A DNA stretch of 64,000 nucleotides from Chryseobacterium camelliae (GTDB taxonomy: Bacteria > Bacteroidota > Bacteroidia > Flavobacteriales > Weeksellaceae): contig NZ_CP022986.1 in the NCBI RefSeq assembly GCF_002770595.1, positions 4,030,001 through 4,094,000 of the forward strand, written 5' to 3'. Shown piece by piece: positions 18,006 through 27,470 of this stretch. Each line of letters starts with the position of its first letter. The stretch's first letter is position 1. The position numbers were made by a program, and so were the translations under genes. The notes beneath the pieces were generated by a model, which was not told the origin of the DNA, searched no databases, and saw only the letters and a program-made list of their open reading frames with translations.

Positions 18006-18143
18006 GAGATAGTTTTTATAGATTGATCTTTTGATCGTTATAAATTGATATTGTTAAATGACTGTATGGATTTAAATCGGAATATATGGATCTTAAATAA
18101 TGATTGACCTTTGATGATCTAATCCTAAGAGAAAGTAAACATG

Positions 18144-18174
18144 TTGTTAATCTAAAATAAAACGTGTATCTTTG
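18144..18174 (+). promoter_or_regulatory. rpsA promoter and start of a 116-base leader
   Basis: TTG at 18144-18146 and TATCTTTG at 18167-18174 are 20 bases apart, a very good Bacteroidota promoter. Transcription near 18180 gives a leader of about 116 bases before the ATG at 18296. The leader has no Shine-Dalgarno sequence and only weak complementarity (GTATT/AATAC), so any control element there is unproven. Confidence 0.75.
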
Positions 18175-18295
18175 CACCGCTTTTTGTGGCGAAAGGTTTG
18201 AAAAGCAAATAACTAAAAATTAATTACTTCCGTATTTTTTAATCCGCATTGATTCGAACCGTTAAGAAAGAAGGAATACAAATTTTATTAGAATT

Positions 18296-20092
18296 ATGTC
18301 AAAAGAGACAAATTCAGCAGAATTATTATTAAACCAAAACGTAGCACCTGAACAATTTGACTGGGATTCTTTCGAATCTGGTCTTGATGCTGATGCTAGA
18401 AAAGAAAAAAGCGATCTTGAGGAAATCTACAACGGATCTTTGAACAACCTTGACGATAACGACGTATTGGTTGGAAAAGTAGTTAGATTAACTGACAAGG
18501 AAGCTATCGTAGACATCAACTTCAAGTCTGAAGGTGTTATTTCTCTTAATGAATTCCGTTACAACCAAGGCCTTAAAGTAGGGGACGAGGTAGAAGTAAT
18601 GGTAGACAGAAGAGAAGACAAAACCGGACAGTTACAGTTATCTCACAAAAAAGCAAGAACGCTTAAGGCTTGGGATAAAGTAAACGAGCTTCACGAAACA
18701 GGTGAAATCGTAAACGGTTTTGTTAAGTCTAGAACTAAAGGAGGTATGATCGTTGACGTACACGGAATCGAAGCATTCTTACCTGGTTCTCAGATCGACG
18801 TTAAGCCAATTAAAGATTACGATCAGTTTGTTGGTAAGACTATGGAGTTCAAAGTTGTGAAAATCAACCCTGAGTTCAAAAACGTAGTAGTATCTCACAA
18901 AGCTCTGATCGAAGCAGATATCGAAGGTCAGAAAAAAGAAATCATCGCTCAGCTTGAAAAAGGTCAGGTTCTTGAAGGTACTGTTAAGAATATTACTTCT
19001 TACGGTGTGTTCATCGACTTAGGAGGAGTAGACGGATTGATCCACATTACAGACCTTTCCTGGTCTAGAGTGAACCACCCATCTGAAATCCTTGAAGACG
19101 GACAGACTGTGAAAGTGGTTATCCTTGACTTCGATGATGAGAAGACAAGAATCCAGTTAGGTATGAAGCAATTAGAAGCTCACCCTTGGGATGCTCTTTC
19201 TGCTGACTTAAAAGTTGGAGATAAAGTAAAAGGAAAAGTAGTAGTTCTTGCTGACTATGGTGCGTTCGTAGAAATTGCTCCTGGTGTGGAAGGATTAATT
19301 CACGTTTCTGAAATGTCTTGGTCTACACACTTGAGATCTGCAGGTGACTTCGTAAAAGTAGGTGATGAAGTGGAAGCTGAAGTACTTACTTTAGACAGAG
19401 AAGACAGAAAGATTTCTCTTGGTATCAAGCAGTTAAGCAAAGATCCATGGGAGAATATCGAAGCTAAGTATCCGGTAGGATCCAAGCATGTAGGAACGGT
19501 AAGAAACTTCACCAACTTCGGAGTATTCGTAGAATTGGAAGAAGGGATCGACGGTTTAATCTACATCTCTGATCTTTCTTGGACTAAGAAAATCAAGCAC
19601 CCGTCTGAGTTCTGTGCAGTTGGTGATAAACTAGATGTTGTAGTTCTTGAACTGGACATCCAGGCCAGAAGATTATCTTTAGGTCACAAACAATTGACTG
19701 ACAATCCATGGGATGCATTCGAAACTAAATATGCTGAAGGAACCATTCATGCAGGTAAAGCTGTAGACGTTCACGATAAAGGAGCTTCTGTACAGTTTGA
19801 AGATGCTGAGGTTGAGGCATTCTGTCCTTCAAGATTATTAGAGAAAGAAGATGGATCTAAAATCAAGAAAGGAGAAGAAGCTGACTTCAAAGTAATTGAG
19901 TTCAACAAAGAATTCAAGAGAGTTGTAGTTTCCCACACAGGAATTTTCAGAGATGAAGAGAAGAAAAACGTAAGAGAGTCTTCTAACAACAGATCAAACA
20001 ATGTTTCATCATCTTCAAACGAAGAGAGATCTACTCTTGGAGATATCGATGCATTAGCTGAACTTAAAAGAAAAATGGAAGAAGGTAAATAA
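18296..20092 (+). CDS. rpsA: 30S ribosomal protein S1
   Basis: 598 residues with six S1 (OB-fold) repeats. The central ones carry GxVKNITSYGVFIDLGGVDG, GKVVVLADYGAFVEI and GTVRNFTNFGVFVELEEGIDG, each ended by LSW or MSW and an H/K-rich turn. An acidic N-terminus of about 45 residues and a Ser/Asn-rich tail near 565-585 flank the repeats. S1 unwinds and delivers mRNA to the 30S subunit, which matters in a phylum that makes little use of Shine-Dalgarno pairing. Codon use is visibly that of a highly expressed gene. It is monocistronic, with its own promoter and a strong terminator. Confidence 0.98.
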   Translation: MSKETNSAELLLNQNVAPEQFDWDSFESGLDADARKEKSDLEEIYNGSLNNLDDNDVLVGKVVRLTDKEAIVDINFKSEGVISLNEFRYNQGLKVGDEVEVMVDRREDKTGQLQLSHKKARTLKAWDKVNELHETGEIVNGFVKSRTKGGMIVDVHGIEAFLPGSQIDVKPIKDYDQFVGKTMEFKVVKINPEFKNVVVSHKALIEADIEGQKKEIIAQLEKGQVLEGTVKNITSYGVFIDLGGVDGLIHITDLSWSRVNHPSEILEDGQTVKVVILDFDDEKTRIQLGMKQLEAHPWDALSADLKVGDKVKGKVVVLADYGAFVEIAPGVEGLIHVSEMSWSTHLRSAGDFVKVGDEVEAEVLTLDREDRKISLGIKQLSKDPWENIEAKYPVGSKHVGTVRNFTNFGVFVELEEGIDGLIYISDLSWTKKIKHPSEFCAVGDKLDVVVLELDIQARRLSLGHKQLTDNPWDAFETKYAEGTIHAGKAVDVHDKGASVQFEDAEVEAFCPSRLLEKEDGSKIKKGEEADFKVIEFNKEFKRVVVSHTGIFRDEEKKNVRESSNNRSNNVSSSSNEERSTLGDIDALAELKRKMEEGK

Positions 20093-20113
20093 TCTTTAAC
20101 CATCATTAATATT

Positions 20114-20149
20114 AAGAGCTGTTTCTGAATGAAACAGCTCTTTTTTTTA
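20114..20149 (+). terminator. rpsA terminator
   Basis: AAGAGCTGTTTC, loop TGAAT, GAAACAGCTCTT, then eight T. A 12-bp perfect stem. Confidence 0.9.
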
Positions 20150-20322
20150 TTACTTTTCCCAAATACAGGTTAAATTATTTCGCTAAATCATCATAGGGTA
20201 AATATATCATAAAGTGGTGTTTTTTATTGATTTTATTGCATTATGATTTTATAAGTGTAAAAGTTTAAATATTTATCGTTTTAATGGTAAATATTTGTAA
20301 TTTAGCGCCCTTATTAATGGAT

Positions 20323-22932
20323 ATGAAGAAATTAATTTTACCTGTTTTGATTGCTGTTTTTTCAGCATTTCCTCTTTCTTTACATGCTCAGGATAGCGAA
20401 AAGCTGATCAAGCAATATATTTCTCAAAATACAATCAGAGATTATAAAAAACCGGATCTTACCGGTTTCATTATTGATAATGTTGATCCATCCACATCCA
20501 TGAATGGGGATGTCATCAAAATTCAGCAGACATACAAAGGATTTCCTGTGTATGCTTCAGTAGGAACAGCTTTAGTCAAAGATGGCAGGGTTGCTTATTA
20601 TACTGATAATTTTGTAAAGGATTATACGGCTGTATCTTCTGCCTCAGCTGGGATTACACAGGAAACAGCATTGCAGAAAATAGCAGCTGAATTAGGCCGG
20701 CCGGAAATTTCTCAAATGTCCGTGATGGCTTTTTTTGAAAAAGGGGTGCATAAAAATTCTGCTGCTAAGCAGAGACTTGTGTATACCAAAGATGCAGATA
20801 GTAATTTGAAGCTGGCCTATGAGTATCTTTTGCATGAGCCTAAAACCTCAAATCACTGGAATATTCTTGTGGATGCTTCTACCGGAAAAATTATAGCAAA
20901 ACTCAACCTGAATCTTTCCTGTAACTTTGGTGAGGGTGCTTATTCCCATGGCGAAAATACCATGGTTTCCCTGCCGCAAAACGAGGATTTCTACCATACA
21001 GACCACAGCAATACCAATTTTATCGCTTTAGCACCGGATAATGCAACTTACAATGTATTTGCCCTGCCTCTTGAAGCGCCTACATTCGGATCCAGATCAA
21101 TAGTGAGTAATCCCTGGATTCTTGCTGCGTCACCGGAAGGATGGCATTCCAATGTAGCCAATCATTATACGATTACGAGAGGGAATAATGTCTATGCATA
21201 TGATGATAAGGATGATGATGAAGATACATTTGGAACCTCCCCGAATGGTGGAACAGCAAGAAATTTTGATTTTTCATACAATCCAGCGGATTTATCATAT
21301 CTTAACCTACCAGCTGCTACCACTAACTTATTCTATATAAGTAATATGGTGCATGATATCTTCTATAAATTCGGTTTTACCGAGTCTGCAAGAAATTTTC
21401 AGAGCAACAATTTTAACAATGGGGGGTTGGATGATGACGAGGTTTTCGCAGAGTCGCAGGATGGCGGAGGTTTTAACAATGCCAATTTTGCTTCTTATCC
21501 GGATAATTATAATCCCGTTATGCAGATGTATTTATGGCTGGGATCAAACCGTAAGGTATTTTATAATGCCCCCTCTGATGCTGTAGGGAGAATAGTGAAT
21601 GCAGGTGCAGCTCAGTTTGGGTCACCTTTAAATGACATTGGAATTACAGGAGATGTGAAATTAGCAAGCGCTATTACCGGATGTGCTGCATTGCCTGCTG
21701 GTGAAATGTCAGGCAAAATCGGTCTGATTGAAAGAGGAGGAGCTTCAAGCTGTACATTTACTGTAAAAGTTAAGAATGCACAGAATGCAGGAGCTATTGG
21801 TGTCATCATTTATAATAATACGGCTAATGGTTCCACATTAGGTAATATGAGTGGAACAGACAATACCATCACGATTCCTTCTGTTTTGATTACCAATGCT
21901 GAAGGAGAATATATCAAATCGAAACTTGCTGCATCTATTCCTGTAAACTTATCGCTGAGAGCTGATACGAAATATGACGGAAGTTTTGATAACGGTATTG
22001 TAACCCATGAGTATGGCCATGGAATTTCCAATAGGCTAACAGGCACAGGATATAACTGTCTTAATTCCGGAGCGGATAAGGAACAGATGGGAGAAGGCTG
22101 GTCTGACTTTTTTGCTTTAATGCTGACCAATAAACCCGGGGATAATGCTTCAGTAGCCAGAGGAATGGGTACCTATCCTATAGGTCAGGCAACTAGCGGC
22201 GGGGGAATAAGACCTGCAAAATACTCACCTGATTTTTCAATTAACGGTTTTACTTATGATGATACTAATGGCATGGAATATACTGCTTCAAATGGAGCAA
22301 TTGTTCCGGATGTACACTCTATAGGATTCGTATGGGCTTCAATGCTTTGGGATCTGCATTGGCAGTATGTCGCAAAATATGGTTATGCTTCCAATGTTAC
22401 TTCCAATACGACCAATGGAAGTTCAAGAGTATTGCAATTGGTAACTAATGCATTGAAATTGCAGGTATGTAATCCGACTTTTATTGACGGAAGAGAGGCT
22501 ATTCTTACTGCTGATCAGAATACAACCGGTGGAGCTGACAGATGTATGATCTGGAGAACTTTTGCCAAAAGAGGATTAGGGGTAGGCGCCAGCGCAGGAA
22601 GCAAAACGAATATCAACGATCAGATTGCAAGTTTTGCCGTTCCTTCAGACTGTGTACTTGCCACTGATGAAGTAAAAGCTGTGAAAAGTAATATCTCAAT
22701 TTATCCGAACCCGGCAAGAAATGAATTCTTTATCAATTTCCCATCCAATACATTAGGGAAAGTAAGTGTGGAGATTTATGATATGTCAGGAAAATTGGTT
22801 TCTTCAGAAGATAAAATTTCCCCTGATGCCAAAAAATCGATTCCTACAGATAAGCTTGTTAGCGGAACATACCTTGTAAAAGTCAAAGGGCTTAATGTGG
22901 ATTCAACTTCCAAAGTGATCATAAAAAAATAA
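20323..22932 (+). CDS. M36 (fungalysin)-family metalloprotease with PA domain and T9SS type A tail
   Basis: 869 residues from the ATG at 20323 (MKKLILPVLIAVFSAF), which gives a clean signal peptide ending LHAQ; a longer frame starts at 20284. An FTP-like propeptide (about 25-190) is followed by the catalytic region. The zinc site is HEYGHGISNRL near residue 561, and MGEGWSDFF near 588 supplies the third ligand. A protease-associated (PA) insert with KIGLIERGGASSCTF lies before the active site, as in flavobacterial M36 enzymes. The last 75 residues (SIYPNPARNEFFINFP to SKVIIKK) are a T9SS type A sorting domain. The secreted enzyme should degrade extracellular protein. It stands alone with a strong terminator. 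Confidence 0.93.
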   Translation: MKKLILPVLIAVFSAFPLSLHAQDSEKLIKQYISQNTIRDYKKPDLTGFIIDNVDPSTSMNGDVIKIQQTYKGFPVYASVGTALVKDGRVAYYTDNFVKDYTAVSSASAGITQETALQKIAAELGRPEISQMSVMAFFEKGVHKNSAAKQRLVYTKDADSNLKLAYEYLLHEPKTSNHWNILVDASTGKIIAKLNLNLSCNFGEGAYSHGENTMVSLPQNEDFYHTDHSNTNFIALAPDNATYNVFALPLEAPTFGSRSIVSNPWILAASPEGWHSNVANHYTITRGNNVYAYDDKDDDEDTFGTSPNGGTARNFDFSYNPADLSYLNLPAATTNLFYISNMVHDIFYKFGFTESARNFQSNNFNNGGLDDDEVFAESQDGGGFNNANFASYPDNYNPVMQMYLWLGSNRKVFYNAPSDAVGRIVNAGAAQFGSPLNDIGITGDVKLASAITGCAALPAGEMSGKIGLIERGGASSCTFTVKVKNAQNAGAIGVIIYNNTANGSTLGNMSGTDNTITIPSVLITNAEGEYIKSKLAASIPVNLSLRADTKYDGSFDNGIVTHEYGHGISNRLTGTGYNCLNSGADKEQMGEGWSDFFALMLTNKPGDNASVARGMGTYPIGQATSGGGIRPAKYSPDFSINGFTYDDTNGMEYTASNGAIVPDVHSIGFVWASMLWDLHWQYVAKYGYASNVTSNTTNGSSRVLQLVTNALKLQVCNPTFIDGREAILTADQNTTGGADRCMIWRTFAKRGLGVGASAGSKTNINDQIASFAVPSDCVLATDEVKAVKSNISIYPNPARNEFFINFPSNTLGKVSVEIYDMSGKLVSSEDKISPDAKKSIPTDKLVSGTYLVKVKGLNVDSTSKVIIKK

Positions 22933-22951
22933 GCGGATCATCACTTTATTT

Positions 22952-22988
22952 AAAAAAAAATACCCCGGCTTGTCCGGGGTATTTTTTT
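22952..22988 (+). terminator. Terminator of the M36 protease gene
   Basis: AAAAATACCCCGG, short loop, CCGGGGTATTTTTTT. GC-rich core with A and T flanks, 20 bases past the stop. Confidence 0.9.
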
Positions 22989-23011
22989 AATACCATTTCT
23001 TTTCAATGTCA

Positions 23012-23019
23012 TATCTTTG
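23012..23019 (+). promoter_or_regulatory. -7 promoter box of the DMT transporter gene
   Basis: TATCTTTG followed by CAGGG. It overlaps the first codons of a longer frame starting at 23006, which supports the ATG at 23036 as the true start. Confidence 0.6.
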
Positions 23020-23035
23020 CAGGGTCAAAAAAACA

Positions 23036-24028
23036 ATGGAGATGAAAAAGAAAAATGTTCTAAAAGGAGTCCTGTTTGTAGGACTGGGAGCCAGTATTTA
23101 CGGTATGTTGGCTACGTTTGTTAAAATGGCTTATCATGAAGGGTATACAACGTCGGAAGTTACTACATCACAATTTGCACTGGGAATCATCGGGCTTCTG
23201 ATCCTCAACGTCATTCAGACCGCTGCATCAAAAAAAGATTTACCGAAACCGGATTCCAGGGAAATAGGGAAGTTGTTGCTGGCGGGTACTTCCTTAGGGT
23301 GTACCAGCCTGTTCTATTACATTGCGGTGCAATATATCAATGTTTCTATCGCTATTGTACTGCTTATGCAGTCGGTATGGTTCAGTGTGGTCGTAGAAAG
23401 TGTGATTACGAAAACATTGCCGAATGCAAGGAAAGTTATTGCCACCATCATAGTCCTTGCAGGGACAGTCCTGGCAACCAATCTCATCCATGCGGACATC
23501 GATCTGGACTGGCACGGAATATTCTGGGGGCTTATGGCGGCTGCATCGTATACTTTAACAATGTTTACATCCAATACCATTGCCACCCATCTTCCGGTGT
23601 TCAGGAAGAGTATTATCATGCTTTGCGGAGGATCGGTTATCATCCTCCTATTCCTGTTTTTTGCTCAGATCGGGCCTTTGCACTCTGAGGTTTTAAGGTC
23701 ATTCTATCTGAATTTTACAGAAAACACCGGTCATATAAGAGCTTTTGATTATTCCATATTCTGGAAATATGGTTTCATTCTGGCTTTATTCGGAACGATT
23801 ATTCCTCCGATCCTGTTCAATGTAGGTTTTCCACAGGCGGGACTGGGTTTAGGAAGCATTGTCTCTTCACTTGAATTGCCCGTATCTGTAACCATGGCTT
23901 TTATACTGTTGGGTGAAAAGGTTCTCCTGATACAGTGGATAGGAATTATTCTTATTCTATTGGCTATCGTACTGATGAACCTGCCTGCAAAAAAAGATCT
24001 TCATATCGCTGATGAACAGGTGTTATAA
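23036..24028 (+). CDS. EamA/DMT-superfamily transporter
   Basis: 330 residues from the ATG at 23036. Ten hydrophobic segments fall in two EamA repeats. The first begins GVLFVGLGASIYGMLATFVK and includes LFYYIAVQYINVSIAIVLL; the second begins WGLMAAASYTLTMFTSN and ends with GEKVLLIQWIGIILILLAIV. EamA proteins export amino acids, purines or other metabolites; the substrate here is unknown. A terminator that also precedes the next gene lies just past the stop. Confidence 0.88.
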   Translation: MEMKKKNVLKGVLFVGLGASIYGMLATFVKMAYHEGYTTSEVTTSQFALGIIGLLILNVIQTAASKKDLPKPDSREIGKLLLAGTSLGCTSLFYYIAVQYINVSIAIVLLMQSVWFSVVVESVITKTLPNARKVIATIIVLAGTVLATNLIHADIDLDWHGIFWGLMAAASYTLTMFTSNTIATHLPVFRKSIIMLCGGSVIILLFLFFAQIGPLHSEVLRSFYLNFTENTGHIRAFDYSIFWKYGFILALFGTIIPPILFNVGFPQAGLGLGSIVSSLELPVSVTMAFILLGEKVLLIQWIGIILILLAIVLMNLPAKKDLHIADEQVL

Positions 24029-24043
24029 TACTGAGAAAATAAT

Positions 24044-24073
24044 CAAAACCGTTTCTTTTGGAACGGTTTTTTT
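24044..24073 (+). terminator. Terminator of the DMT transporter gene
   Basis: AAAACCGTT and AACGGTTTT form a 9-bp stem with an 8-base loop and a T run, 16 bases past the stop. Confidence 0.75.
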
Positions 24074-24096
24074 ATAACCATGGTAAATTAAAAAAG

Positions 24097-25095
24097 ATGA
24101 TTCGATCCCTTAAACTAGCTGCCCTTAGAATTTTTCTGTGCTCTGCACCTGTATTGGCTTTTTCCCAGATAAAGCCGCTGGATGCCATGCTTACCGAATA
24201 CCGGTATCCTTTTCAGGTAGAATATATGAATCTGAATTCCCAAAACAATATTCTTAAAATGGCCTACATGGATGTAAAACCGAAAAAGGCTAATGGGAAA
24301 ACTATTATGCTTCTGCATGGCAAGAATTTTAACGGAGCGTACTGGGAAGAGACTGCAAAAGATCTTTCTTCAAAGGGGTTCCGGGTGATCATACCGGATC
24401 AGATCGGTTTCGGGAAATCCTCAAAGCCGCAGACTTACCAGTTTTCATTTTCGCAGCTGGCGGAAAATACCAAACTGATTCTGGATCAGCTGAATCTTGA
24501 TAAGGTTATTGTACTTGGACATTCCATGGGAGGCATGGTAGCGGCAAGATTCGTACTGCAATATCCGGAAAGAGTTCAGAAACTGATCCTGGAAAACCCT
24601 ATCGGACTGGAAGATTATAAAACCTTTGCTGCCTATCAGGACATAGATAAAGCCTATCAGTCTGAACTTAAAAATACTACCGAAACATATAAGGCTTATC
24701 AGATGAAATTTTATTATGATAATCAATGGAAGGCAGAATATCAGCCATGGCTGGATCTGATTGCAGGCTGTACTTTGCATCCCGACTATCCTAAAGTTGC
24801 CTGGGATGCTGCGCTTACTTCAGATATGATTTATAACCAGCCCGTATGCTACGAGTTCAAAAATATTAAAGTCCCTGCACTGCTTATTATCGGGACGAGG
24901 GACAGGACAGCCATTGGGAAAGACCGGGCACCGAAAGAGCTCCAGGAGAAAATGGGACAGTACCAGGAATTGGGTAAAAAGACACAGAAGGAAATACCGG
25001 GATCGAAGCTTGTAGAACTTGATAATGTAGGACATCTTCCCCATATTGAGGCTTACAGCCGGTTCTGGAATGCTCTGTATGACTTTATAAAATAG
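24097..25095 (+). CDS. Secreted alpha/beta hydrolase
   Basis: 332 residues from the ATG at 24097; a TTG at 24058 in frame lies inside the preceding terminator. A signal peptide ends at AFSQ. The alpha/beta fold is clear: TIMLLHGKNFNGAYWEE (oxyanion loop), PDQIGFGKSS, the nucleophile elbow GHSMGGM near 141-147, IIGTRDRTA with the acid near 268, and the histidine in NVGHLPHIE near 313. The enzyme class (esterase, lactonase, dehalogenase-like) cannot be told from sequence. It is convergent with rplS and shares a terminator with it. Confidence 0.88.
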   Translation: MIRSLKLAALRIFLCSAPVLAFSQIKPLDAMLTEYRYPFQVEYMNLNSQNNILKMAYMDVKPKKANGKTIMLLHGKNFNGAYWEETAKDLSSKGFRVIIPDQIGFGKSSKPQTYQFSFSQLAENTKLILDQLNLDKVIVLGHSMGGMVAARFVLQYPERVQKLILENPIGLEDYKTFAAYQDIDKAYQSELKNTTETYKAYQMKFYYDNQWKAEYQPWLDLIAGCTLHPDYPKVAWDAALTSDMIYNQPVCYEFKNIKVPALLIIGTRDRTAIGKDRAPKELQEKMGQYQELGKKTQKEIPGSKLVELDNVGHLPHIEAYSRFWNALYDFIK

Positions 25096-25139
25096 AAATA
25101 ATCTGGGAATTTTACATTCTAAAAATACAGCAAAAAAGT

Positions 25140-25172
25140 AAAAGAGACTGTCCGGATGGAACAGTCTCTTTT
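25140..25172. terminator. Bidirectional terminator between hydrolase and rplS
   Basis: AAAAGAGACTGT and ACAGTCTCTTTT form a perfect 12-bp stem with a 9-base loop, between two convergent genes. Confidence 0.85.
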
Positions 25173-25192
25173 GGTATGTATTGTTGTCTGAA

Positions 25193-25549
25193 TTATTTCT
25201 TTTTGTAAGCAGCGTCTTTGATTCTTGCTTTCTTACCTCTAAGATCTCTGAAGTAATAGATTCTTGATCTTCTAACTCTACCTTTTCTGTCAACTTCGAT
25301 TTTCTGAAGTGCAGGCATGTTGATCGGGAATACTCTTTCAACACCTACATCACCACTCATCTTTCTGATGGTAAATGTTTTTGTAGAACCTGTACCTCTT
25401 AATTGGATAACCGTTCCTTTGAAGAACTGGGTTCTTGTTTTCTGTCCTTCTTTAATCTCGTAATACACAGTGATGGTATCACCGGCTTTGAATTCAGGGA
25501 ATTCTTTTTTTGTAATGTACTTGTCTTGTACGTACTTTAATAAATCCAT
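25193..25549 (-). CDS. rplS: 50S ribosomal protein L19
   Basis: 118 residues, normal for bL19. FKAGDTITVYYEIKEGQKTR, QFFKGTVIQLRGTGSTKTF and FPINMPALQKIEVDRKGRVR are diagnostic, with a lysine-rich tail. L19 sits at the 30S-50S interface. The usual proteobacterial partners rpsP, rimM and trmD are absent, and the gene has its own promoter, so it is transcribed alone. The 5' leader is about 67 bases. Confidence 0.98.
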   Translation of the reverse strand: MDLLKYVQDKYITKKEFPEFKAGDTITVYYEIKEGQKTRTQFFKGTVIQLRGTGSTKTFTIRKMSGDVGVERVFPINMPALQKIEVDRKGRVRRSRIYYFRDLRGKKARIKDAAYKKK

Positions 25550-25620
25550 TATTAATAAAAATAAAAGTTTAAAAGCTAAGCAACTTACACGGTTATCGTC
25601 AGAGGTTGAATAACAGGTTG

Positions 25621-25653
25621 CAAATGTACAAAATACTTTTCAGATACTCCAAA
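25621..25653 (-). promoter_or_regulatory. rplS promoter
   Basis: On the minus strand TTTG (25650-25653) and TACATTTG (25621-25628) are separated by 21 bases. An excellent match to the flavobacterial consensus. Transcription would begin near 25616. Confidence 0.75.
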
Positions 25654-25927
25654 TAAATTATTTCCAAATATCAATAATTATTCTTTTGTGTAAAGTCCTG
25701 ATAATTAATGGCTCATCATCAAATCACATCACTGCATCATGCGGATCACCAAATAGTTTATTATAAGAATAAGCTTATTTAATATGTATAAAGGCTGTTT
25801 TTAAAATACGCTTGATATCAGGAACAGATCTTCAGCTGATATTAATGATACAATGAGTACATGTGCATCTTAATATTCTGACTGCAGTAAACCGCAATTC
25901 TGATTTTTCACTCTCAGCGAAAAACCT
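25654..25927. other. Intergenic stretch between the rplS and purB promoters
   Basis: AT-rich, with no coding frame, RNA gene or repeat that I can support. Together with the flanking promoters and leaders the gene-free interval runs from 25550 to 25959. Confidence 0.6.
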
Positions 25928-25935
25928 TATTTTTG
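25928..25935 (+). promoter_or_regulatory. -7 promoter box of purB
   Basis: TATTTTTG followed by CATATC, predicting a start near 25940 and a leader of about 20 bases. The -33 element is weak. No PurR or purine-riboswitch pattern was recognised. Confidence 0.55.
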
Positions 25936-25959
25936 CATATCTAAAAGTAATAAGAAAAA

Positions 25960-27387
25960 ATGAATTCCTACAAAAATCCATTGGAAGAGCGCTACTCCAG
26001 TGAAGAAATGTTATTTAATTTCTCACATAATAACAAATTCCGCACCTGGAGAAAACTTTGGATTGCGCTTGCTGAAATTGAAAAAGATTTAGGCCTTGAC
26101 ATTACCGATGAGCAGATTGCAGAGCTGAAAGCCAATGCCGAGAATATCGATTACGATAAAGCAGCAGAGTATGAGAAAAAGTTCCGTCATGACGTGATGG
26201 CACATGTTCATACGTATGGTGATGTAGCTCCTTCAGCTAAAGGAATCATCCACCTTGGAGCAACTTCCGCATTTGTAGGAGATAATACGGATTTGATCCA
26301 GATCCGTGACGGACTGTTAATCCTGAAGAAAAAGCTCGTTAACGTCATGAAGAATTTGGCGGATTTCGCTATTCAGTATAAAGACCTGCCAACATTAGGC
26401 TTTACGCACTTCCAGCCTGCTCAGCTGACAACTGTTGGAAAAAGAGCCACATTATGGCTTCAGAGCCTGGTGCTGGACATTGAAGAGCTGGATTTCTTCC
26501 TGGAAACTTTACGCTTCAGAGGCGTTAAAGGAACCACAGGAACGGCGGCCAGCTTCCTGGAGCTGTTTAACGGGGATTATTCAAAAGTAAAGCATCTGGA
26601 TAAAGAATTATCCAAGAGATTCGGATTCGAAAAGGTATTCGGTGTTTCCGGACAGACCTACGACCGTAAAATAGATGCTAAAGTGGTAGCTTTACTGGGG
26701 AATATCGCACAGTCTGCCCATAAATTTACCAACGATTTACGCCTGCTTCAGAACCTGAAGGAGATTGAGGAACCATTTGAGAAAAACCAGATCGGTTCAT
26801 CGGCAATGGCATATAAGCGTAATCCGATGAGAAGCGAAAGGGTCGGGGCGTTGGCAAAATATGTAATGTCTCTTACCACTAGCTCTGCCATGGTAGCTTC
26901 AACCCAGTGGTTCGAAAGGACACTGGATGATTCCGCTAATAAAAGGTTAACCATTCCTCAGGCATTTTTGGCTGTTGATGCTATCCTGTTGATCTGGAAC
27001 AACATTATGAACGGAATCGTAGTTTATCCGAACAGGATCAACAAACATATCATGGACGAGCTTCCCTTCATGGCCACGGAATACATCATCATGGAAGAAG
27101 TGAAAGCCGGAGGCGACCGTCAGGAAATCCATGAAGTGATCAGAGTGCATTCCATGGAAGCATCCAAGCAGGTAAAAGTAGAGGGTAAAGAAAACGACCT
27201 GATTGAAAGAATCCTGAATGATGATTCTTTAAAGCTGGATAAATCCAAACTGAAAGAAGTACTGGATCCTAAGAACTTCATCGGTTTTGCTCCGGTACAA
27301 ACGGAAGAGTTTATTAAAAATGAAGTACAGCCGATCATTGATCAGAATAAAGACCTGATCGGGCTCGAGGCTGATCTTAAAGTATAA
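25960..27387 (+). CDS. purB: Adenylosuccinate lyase
   Basis: 475 residues. PurB acts twice in purine synthesis, cleaving SAICAR to AICAR and adenylosuccinate to AMP, each releasing fumarate. The fumarase/aspartase signature GSSAMAYKRNPMRSE lies near residue 280. HLGATSAFVGDNTD and TLGFTHFQPAQLTTVGKRAT carry the catalytic His and Ser-loop neighbours. Length and order are normal. A short hairpin terminator follows. purL lies 2 kb downstream but in a separate unit. Confidence 0.97.
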   Translation: MNSYKNPLEERYSSEEMLFNFSHNNKFRTWRKLWIALAEIEKDLGLDITDEQIAELKANAENIDYDKAAEYEKKFRHDVMAHVHTYGDVAPSAKGIIHLGATSAFVGDNTDLIQIRDGLLILKKKLVNVMKNLADFAIQYKDLPTLGFTHFQPAQLTTVGKRATLWLQSLVLDIEELDFFLETLRFRGVKGTTGTAASFLELFNGDYSKVKHLDKELSKRFGFEKVFGVSGQTYDRKIDAKVVALLGNIAQSAHKFTNDLRLLQNLKEIEEPFEKNQIGSSAMAYKRNPMRSERVGALAKYVMSLTTSSAMVASTQWFERTLDDSANKRLTIPQAFLAVDAILLIWNNIMNGIVVYPNRINKHIMDELPFMATEYIIMEEVKAGGDRQEIHEVIRVHSMEASKQVKVEGKENDLIERILNDDSLKLDKSKLKEVLDPKNFIGFAPVQTEEFIKNEVQPIIDQNKDLIGLEADLKV

Positions 27388-27392
27388 AGCAG

Positions 27393-27423
27393 TATGCAGT
27401 CTTTCGGGCTGCATATTTTTTTT
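27393..27423 (+). terminator. purB terminator
   Basis: TATGCAG and CTGCATA stem with a 9-base loop, then a run of T. Confidence 0.7.
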
Positions 27424-27470
27424 GTAAGCGTTTCAGGATAGATTTTTTGTACCACCATAAACCCAGCAAA

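Noticed and set aside
18245..18265. tRNA-like T-loop (GGTTCGAATC on the minus strand) in the rpsA leader
   Set aside because: The flanking bases do not form the five-pair T stem, and no acceptor or anticodon arm can be drawn.
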